The translations under genes were made by a program, and so were the position numbers. From Funiculus sociatus GB2-C1 (GTDB lineage Bacteria > Cyanobacteriota > Cyanobacteriia > Cyanobacteriales > FACHB-T130), in contig NZ_JAMPKJ010000003.1 of the NCBI RefSeq assembly GCF_039962115.1, positions 118,586 to 182,585 on the forward strand: DNA of 64,000 nt, written 5' to 3'. The notes beneath the pieces are model-generated. The model saw only the letters and a list, made by a program, of their open reading frames with translations, had not been told where the DNA came from and ran no database searches. Each line of letters begins with the position of its first letter. Position 1 is the stretch's first letter. Shown in pieces: positions 63,889 to 64,000 of this stretch.

Positions 63889-64000
63889 TAGTGGTCTGTC
63901 AAAAAAGAATTGACGGATAATAGAAATGTAAGCAACCCATAAACAATGCCAGCCAAACGATATATTGTTTCCCTGACAAATGAGGAACGGCAAACGCTAG
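63889..64000 (+). mobile_element. Left end of an IS630-family insertion sequence (cut by window end)
   Basis: It begins at a TA dinucleotide followed by GTGGTCTGTCAAAAAAGAAT, an IS630-type terminal sequence, and contains the start of a transposase frame. The right end is outside the window. IS630 elements duplicate TA at their target. Confidence 0.75.
63946..64000 (+). CDS. IS630-type transposase, N-terminal fragment
   Basis: The ATG at 63946 opens a frame running MPAKRYIVSLTNEERQTL to the window edge. This matches the helix-turn-helix start of IS630 transposases (MPAKKYIVxLTxEER in my memory). The rest of the gene, with its DDE catalytic domain, is beyond the window. Only the fragment is visible, so activity cannot be judged. 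Confidence 0.75.
   Translation, partial: MPAKRYIVSLTNEERQTL

Overview
The window looks like chromosomal DNA of a filamentous or otherwise large-genome cyanobacterium. The octamer GCGATCGC (the cyanobacterial HIP1 site) occurs throughout. Several genes belong to cyanobacteria-restricted families: the Ycf33/DUF751 protein, a DUF4327 protein, a type 2 McdA/McdB-like carboxysome-positioning pair, a CYP110-like P450, a group 2 sigma factor and an orthocaspase. Spacers are rich in heptanucleotide tandem repeats and short palindromes. Most of the window is ordinary housekeeping and conserved-hypothetical sequence. I found no rRNA, tRNA, CRISPR array or recognisable riboswitch, and no large prophage or island.

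Layout. 1-1.5 kb: the 3' part of a TPR gene made of 120-bp repeats, and a PD-(D/E)XK-like protein. 1.6-7.3 kb: the glycine cleavage genes gcvP, gcvH and gcvT, split by an alpha/beta hydrolase and a small inverted-repeat element. 7.5-15.7 kb: patatin lipase, a JAMM peptidase with a MoeZ-type E1/rhodanese protein, mobA, an amidase, a nucleoside transporter and two small conserved proteins, one resembling the CcmS carboxysome chaperone family. 15.8-22.4 kb: SWIM-less helical protein, 2TM protein, site-2 protease, P450 and a GDSL esterase. 22.5-27.3 kb: the mcdA/mcdB pair, DUF3616, SRAP, and a converging nuclease/Dam-type methylase pair. 27.6-35.2 kb: ycf33-rbfA-GH3 operon, guaA, cbiD and small conserved genes, with a decayed cation transporter beside three phased DnaA-box-like sequences. 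35.3-40.9 kb: STAS protein, two related pentapeptide-repeat genes (one has lost most of its C-terminal domain) and an MFS transporter. 41.4-49.3 kb: group 2 sigma factor, HerA-like ATPase, GST, two identical GlsB/YeaQ proteins in tandem, a fasciclin protein and gluconokinase. 49.4-63.5 kb: aspartic-protease pair, nnrDE, mnmA, a PD-(D/E)XK/DUF6745 pair, sat, a Tyr/Ser orthocaspase, mtnP and a family-10-like glycosylhydrolase. The window ends inside the left end of an IS630-type insertion sequence.

Working together: GcvP, GcvH and GcvT are three of the four glycine cleavage proteins and serve photorespiration. MoeZ and MobA belong to sulfur transfer and molybdenum cofactor synthesis. McdA/McdB, and possibly the CcmS-like protein, act on carboxysomes. 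Sat starts sulfate assimilation and MtnP starts methionine salvage. The most interesting signals are structural: in-frame heptamer repeats inside several genes, a traceable domain deletion in a pentapeptide-repeat gene, an in-frame KQD repeat in the McdB-like protein, and the phased DnaA-box-like cluster. All functional names rest on sequence motifs and remembered family features; no database search was possible.
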